DNA of 64,000 bases from Maribellus maritimus (GCF_022267315.1 NZ_JAIKLE010000007.1:1-64000); one strand, 5' to 3'. Counted from the stretch's first letter, positions 26,972-35,359 are shown. Numbers and translations: made by a program. The notes: a model not told the origin generated them from the sequence alone.

Positions 26972-28024
26972 ATGAAAAAATCATTTTATGTTATTTATAT
27001 TTTATTTATTTGCCTGATACTATTTTTTTTACTGTTTGGTTTTAAATCGATTTCAAAAAATAAATTGATACGGGGGAATGGGAAACAAACAGTTTTAAAA
27101 GACAGCATTTATTTTAAATATGAAAAAATATCAGGTATTGGATATACAGAAGGTATTTCACGACGTGATCCTAGTGATATAATTAAAGTAGGAGATCTAT
27201 ATTATATTTGGTATACAAAGATAACTGCTAATTCTTGTTTATATCCTAGTGGTTACTGTGGTACAATATGGTACGCTACTTCACCTGATGGATACTCTTG
27301 GATTGAAAAAGGAGAGGCTCTTAGTGTTGGGGAAAATTCGGAATTTGATAGTCATGCTGTTTTTACTCCAAATATTTTAAAGTATAAAGATAAGTATTAC
27401 TTATATTATACTGGAGTAAAACCTACACCTGAGAATCCATTTAACGAATTCGAAAATAACTCTGATACAGATATTACGGCTATTGGCGTTGCAGTGTCAG
27501 ATAGTCCAGATGGACCGTTTGTAAGAATAAATCGTGAGCCTATTCTTATGTTTAGTAATATTACTATGGATTTTGACAGTTATAGAGTTGACGATGCATC
27601 TTTGTTGGTTAGAGATAAAAAGATTTGGCTGTATTATAAAGGCAGGTCAAGAATTTATGGAAAAGAGGGGCCTAAATTTACAAAAATGGGAGTTGCACTT
27701 TCTAACCATCCAGAAGGCCCCTTTTACAAGCAGAAAAAACCATTACTTGACGGCAGTCATGAAGTACTTATATGGAATCAGGATGGAGGTATAGCTGCAC
27801 TTGCATCAATTAGCAGCTCTATACAATTTGCTCCAAATGGATTTAATTTTTCATCTGCGCAGAATAATCTCAAACAAATTCCGCAGGCACCGGGATTATA
27901 TCGTCCATCTTTAACAGAACATTTTATAGATACCATACCTGGTTGGGGAATTTCTCATATGATGGAGAAAAACGATATTTACTTGATAAGGTTTAATATA
28001 GTTTCCAATAATGAAACTAACTAA
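26972..28024 (+). CDS. GH43/GH117-type five-bladed beta-propeller glycosidase
   Basis: The 350-aa protein has an N-terminal hydrophobic helix (residues 4-25) that may anchor or export it. The propeller starts with SRRDPSDIIKVGDLYYIWYT and contains FTPNILKYKDKYYLYYTG and YRVDDASLLVRDKKIWLYYKG. The repeated 'D-P-S / D-A-S-x-x-V-x-D' acid motifs are those of clan GH-B/F propellers. The RRDPS segment and the overall spacing resemble GH117 and its GH43-like relatives, some of which remove 3,6-anhydro-L-galactose from red-algal oligosaccharides. Anhydrogalactosidase activity is therefore only one possibility. It sits between a sulfatase and a nucleoside hydrolase in the AT-rich block with 12-bp gaps, which indicates one operon. 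Confidence 0.75.
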   Translation: MKKSFYVIYILFICLILFFLLFGFKSISKNKLIRGNGKQTVLKDSIYFKYEKISGIGYTEGISRRDPSDIIKVGDLYYIWYTKITANSCLYPSGYCGTIWYATSPDGYSWIEKGEALSVGENSEFDSHAVFTPNILKYKDKYYLYYTGVKPTPENPFNEFENNSDTDITAIGVAVSDSPDGPFVRINREPILMFSNITMDFDSYRVDDASLLVRDKKIWLYYKGRSRIYGKEGPKFTKMGVALSNHPEGPFYKQKKPLLDGSHEVLIWNQDGGIAALASISSSIQFAPNGFNFSSAQNNLKQIPQAPGLYRPSLTEHFIDTIPGWGISHMMEKNDIYLIRFNIVSNNETN

Positions 28025-28036
28025 ATTTTAATTCAC

Positions 28037-29062
28037 ATGAAGAATCATAAATTCTCAAATAGTGAGAATCAATTTTGGTTAATAATTTTATTTTGTTTAT
28101 GTATAGTATCAAAAATACATTCACAAGAACCTGTTAAAATAATTTTTGATACAGATATGGCTAGTGATTGTGATGATGCTGGTGCACTTGCAGTTTTGAA
28201 TGCTTTAGCAGATCTTGGAGAAGCTGAAATATTAGCAGTTGTAACAAACAGGAAGGATGCCGCCAATTCATCTGCTGCCGCGGTTAGTGTAATTAATACT
28301 TATTATGGCAGACCTGATATACCTATAGGAACAGACAAAGATGGAATTTATAAAATGGGTAATTCGAGTTCTTTTACACTCCAATTAAAAAATGAGTTTC
28401 CGAATAATGCGGATTACGATAATGAGATGCCTGACGCACTTGATATATACAGGAAAATCCTTTCCTTGCAGCCTGATTCTTCTGTTGTTATTTGTAGTGT
28501 TGGTGCATTAAGTAACTTGGAAGACTTAGTTCGGTCCAAAACTGATGAATATAGTAGCTTAGATGGATTGGAACTCATTCGTAAGAAGGTAAAAAAGACA
28601 ATTATAATGGGTGGAGGATTTCCTCGCACTCAGCTACCTGAAACAAATATCCGGCTTGACCCATCCGCTGCGGTTACTGTAACAAATGAATGGCCTGGTG
28701 AAATCATATGGCAAGGAGTTGAAGTAGGTTGGGCAATTTATACTGGCATGAAGTTAAAACAAACCAGTCCTAGAAATCCTGTCCGTCGTGCTTTTGAATT
28801 ACGACCTTTCAGAGGGCAACCAGCAATTAATCAGGGCAAACCAAGTCATGATCAAGCCGCGATTTTAATTTCGGTAAAAGATATAGACAGTATTTATTGG
28901 TCTGTTTCTCCTTATGGACAAGTAGTTATTGATTCTGAAGGCAATACAGAATGGATGCAAAATAATAGTAAAAAACACAGATTTGTTTCAATTAAATCAC
29001 ACCCATGTTATTTGGCAAATATTATAGAAGATTTAATGTCTCAACCTCCTCATAATTATTAA
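28037..29062 (+). CDS. Exported nucleoside hydrolase family protein
   Basis: The 341-aa protein has an N-terminal signal peptide ending near KIHSQ (residue 30). IIFDTDMASDCDDAGAL (36-52) is the calcium-binding motif of a nucleoside-hydrolase subgroup common in Bacteroidota. VVICSVGALSNLEDL and TIIMGGGFP support the same fold. A classical member would hydrolyse the N-ribosyl bond of nucleosides. Export and placement among sulfatases imply an extracytoplasmic substrate. Together with the divergent relative at 22862 and the nucleoside-permease-type transporter at 34147 it forms an unusual theme for a polysaccharide locus. The true substrate may be a nucleoside or an unrelated glycoside. Confidence 0.8.
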   Translation: MKNHKFSNSENQFWLIILFCLCIVSKIHSQEPVKIIFDTDMASDCDDAGALAVLNALADLGEAEILAVVTNRKDAANSSAAAVSVINTYYGRPDIPIGTDKDGIYKMGNSSSFTLQLKNEFPNNADYDNEMPDALDIYRKILSLQPDSSVVICSVGALSNLEDLVRSKTDEYSSLDGLELIRKKVKKTIIMGGGFPRTQLPETNIRLDPSAAVTVTNEWPGEIIWQGVEVGWAIYTGMKLKQTSPRNPVRRAFELRPFRGQPAINQGKPSHDQAAILISVKDIDSIYWSVSPYGQVVIDSEGNTEWMQNNSKKHRFVSIKSHPCYLANIIEDLMSQPPHNY

Positions 29063-29070
29063 TAAAATCT

Positions 29071-30732
29071 ATGCTTAATTTATTATCTGACAACAACATT
29101 TTCAACTTGAAATCAATTATATCAAAAATTTGCTTAGCAACTTTGGCACTAATAGGTTTTAGTTTTAATGAAAACAGCGATGAATCTGATCAAAGACCTA
29201 ATATTCTTGTTATCATTTGTGATGATTTGAATGACAGTGTAGAAGGAATGGGTGGACATCCTCAGGCAATTACTCCAAACATTGACAGGCTTATGTCGGA
29301 AGCGGTTATTTTTCAGAATGCTCATTGTAACGCACCTCTTTGTGGACCTTCACGTGCCTCACTATGGACAGGAATATATCCTCATAAAAGTGGAATAATT
29401 GGTTATAATCAGAATAAATATACATGGAGAGATAGTCCTGTTTTAAAAAACGCGGTTACAATATTTGAACACTTTTCATTAAATGGATATGGAGTTTATA
29501 CAACAGGAAAAATATTTCATAATAATCAGCATACCGCTAAATTGATTCAAACTCTAAATGGTTCTGGTTCATTTCAAAATAACAGTTCTTTTGGACCTTC
29601 ACCATGGAATGGATTAGTAGAGATTCCTCATGTGCCTCATCCTTCAATGAAATTACCTTGGGGCTTAAATTATTTTGAAACAGTCGCCCCACTGTCGGAT
29701 GTACCAAATGTATTGCCTGTACCACACAAGGGAATTCCTGGCTATAGTGGTTGGAGACTAAATGGGAAACCATTTTATTACAACAACAAAGATGATAGAG
29801 ATGAAATGCCAGATGAAATTAGTGCAGAATGGGCAATTAAGCAACTTCAGAAAGAACATGAAAAACCATTCTTTTTAACTGTAGGATTCGTTAGACCTCA
29901 TTGTCCATGGGTAGTTCCTGATGATTTTTTTAACATGTTTGATCCTGATACTTTAGTATCTCCCCCATATTTATTAAATGATACAAAAGATTGTGGTCTA
30001 TTATCTCCTGACCGTTATGAAATGCATGATGAATGGACAAACCGATTTTTTCGGTTAAATAAAGCTTATGATAATGGTGAAGGTTGGAAAATGTGGTTAC
30101 GAGGATATCTTGCATCAGTTACATTTGTCGATGCTCAAATTGGAAAAATACTTGATGCATTAAAAACAAGTATTTATAAAAATAATACAATAGTCGTATT
30201 AATTGCTGATAATGGATTTCATATGGGTGAAAAAGATCTACTCCGAAAAAATACGGTTTGGGAGGAAAGTACACGCATCCCATTCATCATTAAACTTCCT
30301 AATAATGAAGCAAATTCTAGCAAACAATGTCTCCATCCAGTTTCGTTAATAGATTTATATCCAACTTTGATTGATTTATGTGAATTACCCAAAGAACCTA
30401 ACCAGAATATAAATCAAAAAAAATTGGATGGAAATAGTCTACTCCCACTTTTAGATGATCCCGAAATCGATATATGGGGTGGGCCAGAAATAGCTTTAAC
30501 GGTAGTAACAGGAATGAGTGACGTAAAAGTTGGAGAATTACCTCCTGTAAACGAACAACACTATTCAGCTCGTTCCCAGGAATTTAGATATATTCTTTGG
30601 GCTGATGGATTTGAAGAATTATATGATCATCGAAAAGATCCGTACGAATGGTATAATTTGTCTGACAATCCAAACTATTCTCAAATAAAAACAAGGTTAA
30701 ACAAACAAATGAAAGAGCTGCTATTAAGGTAA
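29071..30732 (+). CDS. S1 sulfatase, iduronate-2-sulfatase-like
   Basis: The 553-aa protein has a hydrophobic N-terminal segment (about residues 15-32). It has DDLNDSVEGMGGHPQAITPNI (51-71), Cys91-G-P-S-Arg95, GKIFHN (about 147-152), FVRPHCPWVVP and ADNGFHMGEKD. The DDLN opening, CGPSR, GKIFH and VRPHCP set is characteristic of the iduronate-2-sulfatase-like branch of S1. Such enzymes often attack 2-O-sulfated uronic acid or related sugars, although marine members act on other residues. It is the last gene of the AT-rich cassette. The start ATG at 29071 is 8 bp after the preceding stop. The susD fragment begins 38 bp beyond its stop. Confidence 0.92.
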   Translation: MLNLLSDNNIFNLKSIISKICLATLALIGFSFNENSDESDQRPNILVIICDDLNDSVEGMGGHPQAITPNIDRLMSEAVIFQNAHCNAPLCGPSRASLWTGIYPHKSGIIGYNQNKYTWRDSPVLKNAVTIFEHFSLNGYGVYTTGKIFHNNQHTAKLIQTLNGSGSFQNNSSFGPSPWNGLVEIPHVPHPSMKLPWGLNYFETVAPLSDVPNVLPVPHKGIPGYSGWRLNGKPFYYNNKDDRDEMPDEISAEWAIKQLQKEHEKPFFLTVGFVRPHCPWVVPDDFFNMFDPDTLVSPPYLLNDTKDCGLLSPDRYEMHDEWTNRFFRLNKAYDNGEGWKMWLRGYLASVTFVDAQIGKILDALKTSIYKNNTIVVLIADNGFHMGEKDLLRKNTVWEESTRIPFIIKLPNNEANSSKQCLHPVSLIDLYPTLIDLCELPKEPNQNINQKKLDGNSLLPLLDDPEIDIWGGPEIALTVVTGMSDVKVGELPPVNEQHYSARSQEFRYILWADGFEELYDHRKDPYEWYNLSDNPNYSQIKTRLNKQMKELLLR

Positions 30733-30770
30733 TATTCTAATAACTTTGTAAATCAAAACTTTTTGGATGA

Positions 30771-30914
30771 ATTAGAACGCTGGACAGAACTTATCTTCCC
30801 GAAGATGTTTCATGGCACGGTCCGAGAACGATAGAATCTACCTCAACTTCGATAGTACATTTTATACCCGAATCAGAAATCATATTAAATCCTGCACTGG
30901 TGCAGAATCCTTAA
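30771..30914 (+). pseudogene. Remnant of a susD gene (C-terminal end only)
   Basis: An open frame of 47 codons runs from just after an in-frame TGA (30768-30770) to TAA at 30912-30914. It ends with FIPESEIILNPALVQNP. SusD proteins typically end with '(P)IPxSEIxxNPxLxQNP', so this is a clear SusD-type tail. The intact SusD at 21165 ends differently (PIPSEELLKNPNLAQNPNW), so the remnant is not a duplicate of it. There is no start codon or upstream SusD domain; the preceding DNA is the AT-rich sulfatase. A canonical terminator follows 12 bp later, as would suit the end of a former susCD unit. I infer the rest of this susD was lost when the cassette arrived. Confidence 0.72.
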
Positions 30915-30926
30915 CCAACTGAAGAT

Positions 30927-30963
30927 GGGGAGCAGACTGATATGCCTGCTCCCCTATTTTTTT
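30927..30963 (+). terminator. Strong Rho-independent terminator after the susD remnant
   Basis: A 9-bp perfect GC-rich stem (GGGGAGCAG 30927-30935 with CTGCTCCCC 30946-30954), a 10-base loop and TATTTTTTT make a textbook terminator. It now ends transcription of the AT-rich cassette, although it probably belonged to the lost susD gene. Confidence 0.9.
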
Positions 30964-30981
30964 GAAAAAGATTTATGACCT

Positions 30982-31013
30982 GTGCAAACGACTTCTCATT
31001 CGTCTTAAATAAA
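30982..31013 (+). promoter_or_regulatory. Promoter-like element shared with 32409-32440 (copy 1)
   Basis: This 32-base stretch matches the one at 32409-32440 at 24 of 32 positions without a gap. It contains the identical core ATTCGTCTTA at 30998-31007, and both copies start with GTG 19 bases before CGTC. CGTC is a common -10 core of ECF sigma promoters in other bacteria. It lies 20 bases after the terminator's T run and 26 bases (from CGTC) before the start codon at 31027, an ideal promoter position. Dependence on one of the two local sigma factors is an inference. Confidence 0.5.
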
Positions 31014-31026
31014 AAGGTATAACAAA

Positions 31027-32256
31027 ATGAAAAAAAGTACAATCCTTATTATTGGGTGTTTGATTTCTTTTACCCTCACGGCGCAGGATACAGGAGAGCC
31101 TCTTCCGGTCTGGCAAGAAGGAGAGATGGAGATTCATCATATTTTTACCGGCGGTGGCGAGTCGGTCTTTTGTATTTTCCCTGATGGAACAACTTTACTT
31201 ATTGATGCCGGGGATATTGGTCCACATATTGATCCCCGCCAAACAAAAACATCTCCCAACGACAGTAAACAACCAGGAGAATGGCTTGCCCGATATATTA
31301 CAAATCGAATTGATTTTAAAAACAATAAAAAAATCGATTACGCATTTTTGACCCATTTCCATGCTGACCACATGGGAGGAGTGTACGAAAACTCGGAAAA
31401 AACCAGAAACGGAGGAGATTATTATTTAAGCGGAATTACAGAAGTATATGAACATGCGCCTTTTTCTAAAATAATCGACCGGGATTGGCCTTCCTACCAC
31501 TACCCCAATCCAAACAAAACAAACGCGATTGATAATTATAAAAAATTCCTTGAATGGAACAATAAAAACAATAAGCTGACCGCAGAAAATTTTATCCCTG
31601 GAACAAATAAACAATTTGTCCTTGTTAATTCGCCTGAAAAATATCCAGGGTTTGAGATTAGAAATATCGTCTCCAACGGCGAAGTTTGGACGGGAAAGGG
31701 AGAAAAGACAAAACAAGTGTTTCCTAAAGGAGAAGCGGTTAGCGAAAACAAACGCAGTTGCGGAATTAAAATCTCTTACGGAGATTTTGACTATTTTAAT
31801 GGCGGAGACCTCGCCGGTCACCTGTCATTTGGAATGGAAGACTGGAAGGATATAGAGACCCCGGTAGGCAAAGCACTGGGTATTGTTGAAGTATGTGAAG
31901 CAAATCATCATGCATGGATTGATGCAATGAACGAAAACTTTCTGAACAGTGTAAAACCTCAAATTATTGTCATGCAAATCAACCACATAACTCACTTCAA
32001 TTTATCGACAATGAATAGGATGGCAAATAAAAAATTAAATCCAAATTTGAAACATATAATACCAACCAACATCCCTGAAATATCAAGAGCATACATTGGC
32101 GTTGATCAACTAAAAAAAGTTACAGGAGACGGTGGTCATGTTGTAATAAAAGTCATGCCCGAAGGTAAACAATATTTTGTTTGCCTGTTAACAACAAAAG
32201 ATGAGTCGTACAAGATAAAATCGATATTAGGACCATATAAATGCAATAAAAAGTAA
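31027..32256 (+). CDS. Exported metallo-beta-lactamase-fold hydrolase
   Basis: The 409-aa protein has a signal peptide ending near TLTAQ (residue 20) and a metallo-beta-lactamase core. It carries LLIDAGD (58-63), the zinc motif His110-F-His112-A-Asp114-His115, and a later Asp in YFNGGDLAGH. Spacing and the NHITHF segment near the end resemble the ComEC/Rec2-associated MBL domain more than antibiotic-type lactamases. Periplasmic location and position between sulfatases suggest a role in glycan or lactone processing, but no reaction can be assigned. It is not similar to the alkylsulfatase type of MBL sulfatase. It is the first gene after the terminator at 30927 and has its own candidate promoter. 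Confidence 0.8.
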   Translation: MKKSTILIIGCLISFTLTAQDTGEPLPVWQEGEMEIHHIFTGGGESVFCIFPDGTTLLIDAGDIGPHIDPRQTKTSPNDSKQPGEWLARYITNRIDFKNNKKIDYAFLTHFHADHMGGVYENSEKTRNGGDYYLSGITEVYEHAPFSKIIDRDWPSYHYPNPNKTNAIDNYKKFLEWNNKNNKLTAENFIPGTNKQFVLVNSPEKYPGFEIRNIVSNGEVWTGKGEKTKQVFPKGEAVSENKRSCGIKISYGDFDYFNGGDLAGHLSFGMEDWKDIETPVGKALGIVEVCEANHHAWIDAMNENFLNSVKPQIIVMQINHITHFNLSTMNRMANKKLNPNLKHIIPTNIPEISRAYIGVDQLKKVTGDGGHVVIKVMPEGKQYFVCLLTTKDESYKIKSILGPYKCNKK

Positions 32257-32257
32257 C

Positions 32258-32392
32258 ATGGCGAAAGAATATACTAATTTTTCAAAAAAATTGATTACCG
32301 TATTTTCTCTCCAAACATTCACTCAACAAACTGAGAAGAAACAATTTAATGAAAATTTTCAGGCAATTGTGTTAAAATTTCTTCCAAAATAA
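32258..32392 (+). CDS. Small hypothetical ORF (44 aa)
   Basis: An ATG one base after the previous stop opens 44 codons beginning MAKEYTNFSKKL and ending AIVLKFLPK. I recognise no domain, signal or motif, and there is no clear ribosome-binding site. It may be chance coding, a relic tail, or a translationally coupled peptide. The rest of the 301-bp gap to the next start holds only the promoter-like element at 32409-32440. Confidence 0.2.
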   Translation: MAKEYTNFSKKLITVFSLQTFTQQTEKKQFNENFQAIVLKFLPK

Positions 32393-32408
32393 ACTCTTTT
32401 TCAAACTA

Positions 32409-32440
32409 GTGTAAAACAAGTTTTATTCGTCTTATATAAA
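32409..32440 (+). promoter_or_regulatory. Promoter-like element shared with 30982-31013 (copy 2)
   Basis: This is the second copy of the 32-base motif, with the identical core ATTCGTCTTA at 32425-32434. It lies about 118 bases before the sulfatase start at 32558, much further than copy 1 is from its gene. If used, it would give a long leader; otherwise it may be left from a deleted gene, since the bases after it also resemble the spacing that precedes the start codon in copy 1. Confidence 0.42.
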
Positions 32441-32557
32441 GAAGGGAGTACAATAATAAATTCATTTTTTTCAGATTTTAAATTGATACTTTCATTATAT
32501 TTCGCATGCGTAAATAGTATTTGCCATTTTAATACAACCTAAAACAATTTGACCTTT

Positions 32558-34141
32558 ATGAGAAATTATGTTTTTTCATTCTTTTTCTTACTTATTCTGG
32601 TAAGTGCAGGATGTACACAAAAAAAAGAAACTCCTCCGCGGCAACCCAACATTTTATTTGCTATTGCCGATGACGCTTCGTGGAAGCATTTTGGCGCCTA
32701 CGGCTGCGATTGGGTAAAAACTCCGGCTTTTGATCGGGTGGCCGGCAGTGGAATCTTATTTACCAATGCTTACACCCCCAATGCCAAATGCGCACCGTCG
32801 AGAGCCTGTATCTTAACAGGGCGAAACAGCTGGCAGCTGGAAGAAGCCTGTAATCACTCCCCTCATTTCCCGGCCAAGTTCAAAACCTATGCTGAAGCGC
32901 TGGGAGAAAACGGCTATTTTGTTGGAAGCGTTGCCAAAGGATGGGCTCCGGGCGATCCGGGTGAAATCAACGGAAAAAAACGTGAACTCACGGGCCCAAA
33001 ATTTGATGAATATACAACTACGCCTCCAACCAATGCAATCAATAAAAACGATTATGCCCGTAACTTTGAAGCTTTTCTCGAAGCCAAACCCGACGAAAAA
33101 CCTTTCTGCTTTTGGTATGGAAGCACAGAGCCTCATCGTGCTTATGAATTTGAATCAGGGATAAACAAAGGAGGAAAGAATACCAGAGAAATTGATGAAG
33201 TTCCTGCGTTTTGGCCCGATGTGGATACTGTGCGGAAAGACCTGCTCGACTATGCTTTTGAAATAGAATATTTTGACAGCCACCTTCAAAAAATGATTGA
33301 AAAACTGGAAGAAGCCGGTGAACTGGAAAATACAATTATTGTTGTAACCGCTGACAACGGAATGCCATTTCCCCGGATAAAGGGACAGGTTTATGAATAT
33401 TCAAACCATCTGCCGCTGGCCATTATGTGGCCAAACGGAATAAAAAACCCCGGCAGGGTAGTCGATGATTTTGTAAACTTTATCGATTTTGCCCCCACTT
33501 ATTTTGAAGTGGCCGGTATTAACCCGGAACAGGCAGGAATGCAAGCCATCAGCGGGAATAGTCTTACGGATATATTTTATTCAGAAAAAGAAGGCAAAGT
33601 AAATCCGGACCGCAATTTTGTTTTGGTAGGAAAAGAACGCCATGATGTAGGCCGCCCCAACGACGAAGGTTACCCGGTGCGAGGTATTTTAACCGATGGA
33701 TTTTTATACCTCCATAACTTTAAACCCGACCGCTGGCCTCTGGGAAACCCGGAAACAGGGTATCTGAACTGTGATGGCAGCCCGACAAAAACCTACCTTC
33801 TGGATACCCGCCGGAAAAAAGGAGTTATGGAATACTGGCAACTCAATTTTGGAAAACGTGTGGAAGAGGAATTGTATAACATTACAGAAGATCCGTTTTG
33901 TATGAATAACCTGGCAAAAGACGAAAATTATTCAGAAGTAAAAACACGCTTAGAGGATGAAATGAAACAAAAACTTACCCAACAGAACGATCCTAGAATT
34001 TTAGGAAACGGAGATATTTTTGATAATTATGAATATTCGGGAGCAGTAAAAAATTACTATAACCGGTATATAAGCGGAGAAAATGTTCCGGCAGGATGGG
34101 TGAATAAAACAGATTATGATTCAGATCTTTTAGAGAAATAA
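32558..34141 (+). CDS. S1 sulfatase lipoprotein, N-sulfoglucosamine-sulfohydrolase-like (CAPSR)
   Basis: I start this at ATG 32558 rather than the in-frame TTG nine bases earlier, giving 527 aa with a lipobox ending at Cys19 (LVSAGC). [21 protein letters not shown], Cys78-A-P-S-Arg82, [11 protein letters not shown] and [10 protein letters not shown] place it in the sulfamidase-like (SGSH) branch of S1. Bacterial members of that branch act on varied O- or N-sulfated sugars, so heparan is not implied. The C-terminal part carries the usual [16 protein letters not shown] tail and then a longer basic end. The transporter gene begins 5 bp after its stop, which suggests joint transcription. Confidence 0.92.
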   Translation: MRNYVFSFFFLLILVSAGCTQKKETPPRQPNILFAIADDASWKHFGAYGCDWVKTPAFDRVAGSGILFTNAYTPNAKCAPSRACILTGRNSWQLEEACNHSPHFPAKFKTYAEALGENGYFVGSVAKGWAPGDPGEINGKKRELTGPKFDEYTTTPPTNAINKNDYARNFEAFLEAKPDEKPFCFWYGSTEPHRAYEFESGINKGGKNTREIDEVPAFWPDVDTVRKDLLDYAFEIEYFDSHLQKMIEKLEEAGELENTIIVVTADNGMPFPRIKGQVYEYSNHLPLAIMWPNGIKNPGRVVDDFVNFIDFAPTYFEVAGINPEQAGMQAISGNSLTDIFYSEKEGKVNPDRNFVLVGKERHDVGRPNDEGYPVRGILTDGFLYLHNFKPDRWPLGNPETGYLNCDGSPTKTYLLDTRRKKGVMEYWQLNFGKRVEEELYNITEDPFCMNNLAKDENYSEVKTRLEDEMKQKLTQQNDPRILGNGDIFDNYEYSGAVKNYYNRYISGENVPAGWVNKTDYDSDLLEK

Positions 34142-34146
34142 AAATT

Positions 34147-35349
34147 ATGGTTAGAATAAAACTTTCGGTAATGATGCTGCTCCAGTACATGATGTACGCA
34201 GTTTGGTGGGTACCACTGGCAGCATATTTAACAAACCTTGGTGTCGACAGCACTCAAAAAGCACTCATTTTAAGCTCAATGGCTTTTGGATGTATTTTAT
34301 CTCCGGTAGTTGGAATGGTTGCCGACAAATTTATAGCTAGTCAGAAAGTATTGGCCGGGTTAAACTTAATAAACGCAATAATGCTGTTAGGTGCAGCAAC
34401 AACAAATAATCCGAATCTGTTATTTATTTTTCTGCTGATTGCGATGTTAGGTTATATGCCTTCCTGGGGGATTACCAGTTCAATTTCCATGGCACATCTT
34501 TCTTCCGAAGAATTTCCAAAAGTAAGGGTATTTGGCTCGATAGGATGGGTTGCCTCCGGAATTTTCAGTATAATTTTTATCCGCTTTTTAAACATCGACT
34601 TCGACGGGACACATATTCCTTTTTATTGTGGCGCGGGAGTAAGTTTTATCGCGGTTTTGCTTAATCTTACTTTGCCAGACACTCCTCCTCCGGCAAAAGG
34701 AGAAAAAGTATCGATGATAGAAATATTCGGATTGGGTACAATTCAAATGATGAAAGAAAAAAACTTTGCCGTTTTTATTTTATTTTCATTTCTTTCCATG
34801 ATTCCTTTTGCAATGTACTATTCCTTCTTTTCTGAATTTCTGTTACACATCAACACCAAATATATTTCGGTTACAATGAACTGGGGGGTACTGGCAGAAA
34901 TGGGATTTTTGCTCCTGGTGCCCCCGGCAATAAAAAAATTCGGGTTACGCAAAGTAATGGTATTTGGGTTAATTGCGCTCTGTATCCGATACCTTGCTTT
35001 TTACATGGGCGGCGTTGTAAACCTAAGCTGGATGTTTTACATCGGAATCCTGGTTCACGGATTGATATTTGGCTTCTTTTATGTTGCCGGCCAAATTTAT
35101 ATCGACAAAAAAGCTCCTTCTCAACTAAAATCTCAGGCGCAGGGTTTTATTTTCCTGGTCACTTACGGAGTAGGACTGTTGGTCGGGAATCTGATTTGCA
35201 GCAGAATTATTGAGCATTATAAAACAGCAGCAGATTATAACTGGGATGCGATCTGGGGCATTATTTCCATAATGTCGGTTGTATTATTGGTTGGATTTAT
35301 AATCTTTTTCAAAAACAAAAAAAATTTTCTAAACGTAATCAATGAGTAA
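34147..35349 (+). CDS. MFS transporter of the nucleoside:H+ symporter (NupG/XapB-like) type
   Basis: The 400-aa inner-membrane protein has about 12 hydrophobic helices. It opens with LQYMMYAVWWVPLAAYLTNL and contains GYMPSWGITSSISMAHLSSE and FGSIGWVASGIF, typical of the nucleoside:proton symporter family. In E. coli this family imports nucleosides, but many Bacteroidota homologues in polysaccharide loci probably carry other small sugars or glycosides. The gene is placed between two sulfatases, 5 bp after one and 10 bp before the next. It is the only inner-membrane transporter in the window, so it is the best candidate for moving the final monomers into the cytoplasm. Link to the two exported nucleoside hydrolases is suggestive only. 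Confidence 0.85.
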   Translation: MVRIKLSVMMLLQYMMYAVWWVPLAAYLTNLGVDSTQKALILSSMAFGCILSPVVGMVADKFIASQKVLAGLNLINAIMLLGAATTNNPNLLFIFLLIAMLGYMPSWGITSSISMAHLSSEEFPKVRVFGSIGWVASGIFSIIFIRFLNIDFDGTHIPFYCGAGVSFIAVLLNLTLPDTPPPAKGEKVSMIEIFGLGTIQMMKEKNFAVFILFSFLSMIPFAMYYSFFSEFLLHINTKYISVTMNWGVLAEMGFLLLVPPAIKKFGLRKVMVFGLIALCIRYLAFYMGGVVNLSWMFYIGILVHGLIFGFFYVAGQIYIDKKAPSQLKSQAQGFIFLVTYGVGLLVGNLICSRIIEHYKTAADYNWDAIWGIISIMSVVLLVGFIIFFKNKKNFLNVINE

Positions 35350-35359
35350 ATCTTAAGTT

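Larger units (their letters stand above)
18300..30770. other. AT-rich, probably transferred cassette
   Basis: From the plug region of susC to the end of the sulfatase at 30732, the DNA is mostly much richer in A and T than the flanks. Hand counts are 15/60 GC at 19021-19080 and 14/60 at 26161-26220, against 33/60 at 31801-31860. One gene inside, the sulfatase at 23930-25555, has flank-like composition (30/60 at 24781-24840). The right edge abuts the tail of a different susD gene. No integrase, transposase or direct repeat was seen at either edge, so homologous replacement is more likely than insertion by a mobile element. Edges are approximate. Confidence 0.6.

Noticed and set aside
30745-30834. 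Second reading frame across the susD relic
   Set aside because: It encodes a peptide with no SusD similarity and ends early; the other frame carries the SusD tail.
31027-32256. Metallo-beta-lactamase-fold protein as an alkylsulfatase
   Set aside because: It lacks the extra dimerisation and SCP2-like domains and is much shorter than that class.
32549-32557. TTG start for the sulfatase at 32558
   Set aside because: An ATG three codons later gives a typical lipoprotein signal.
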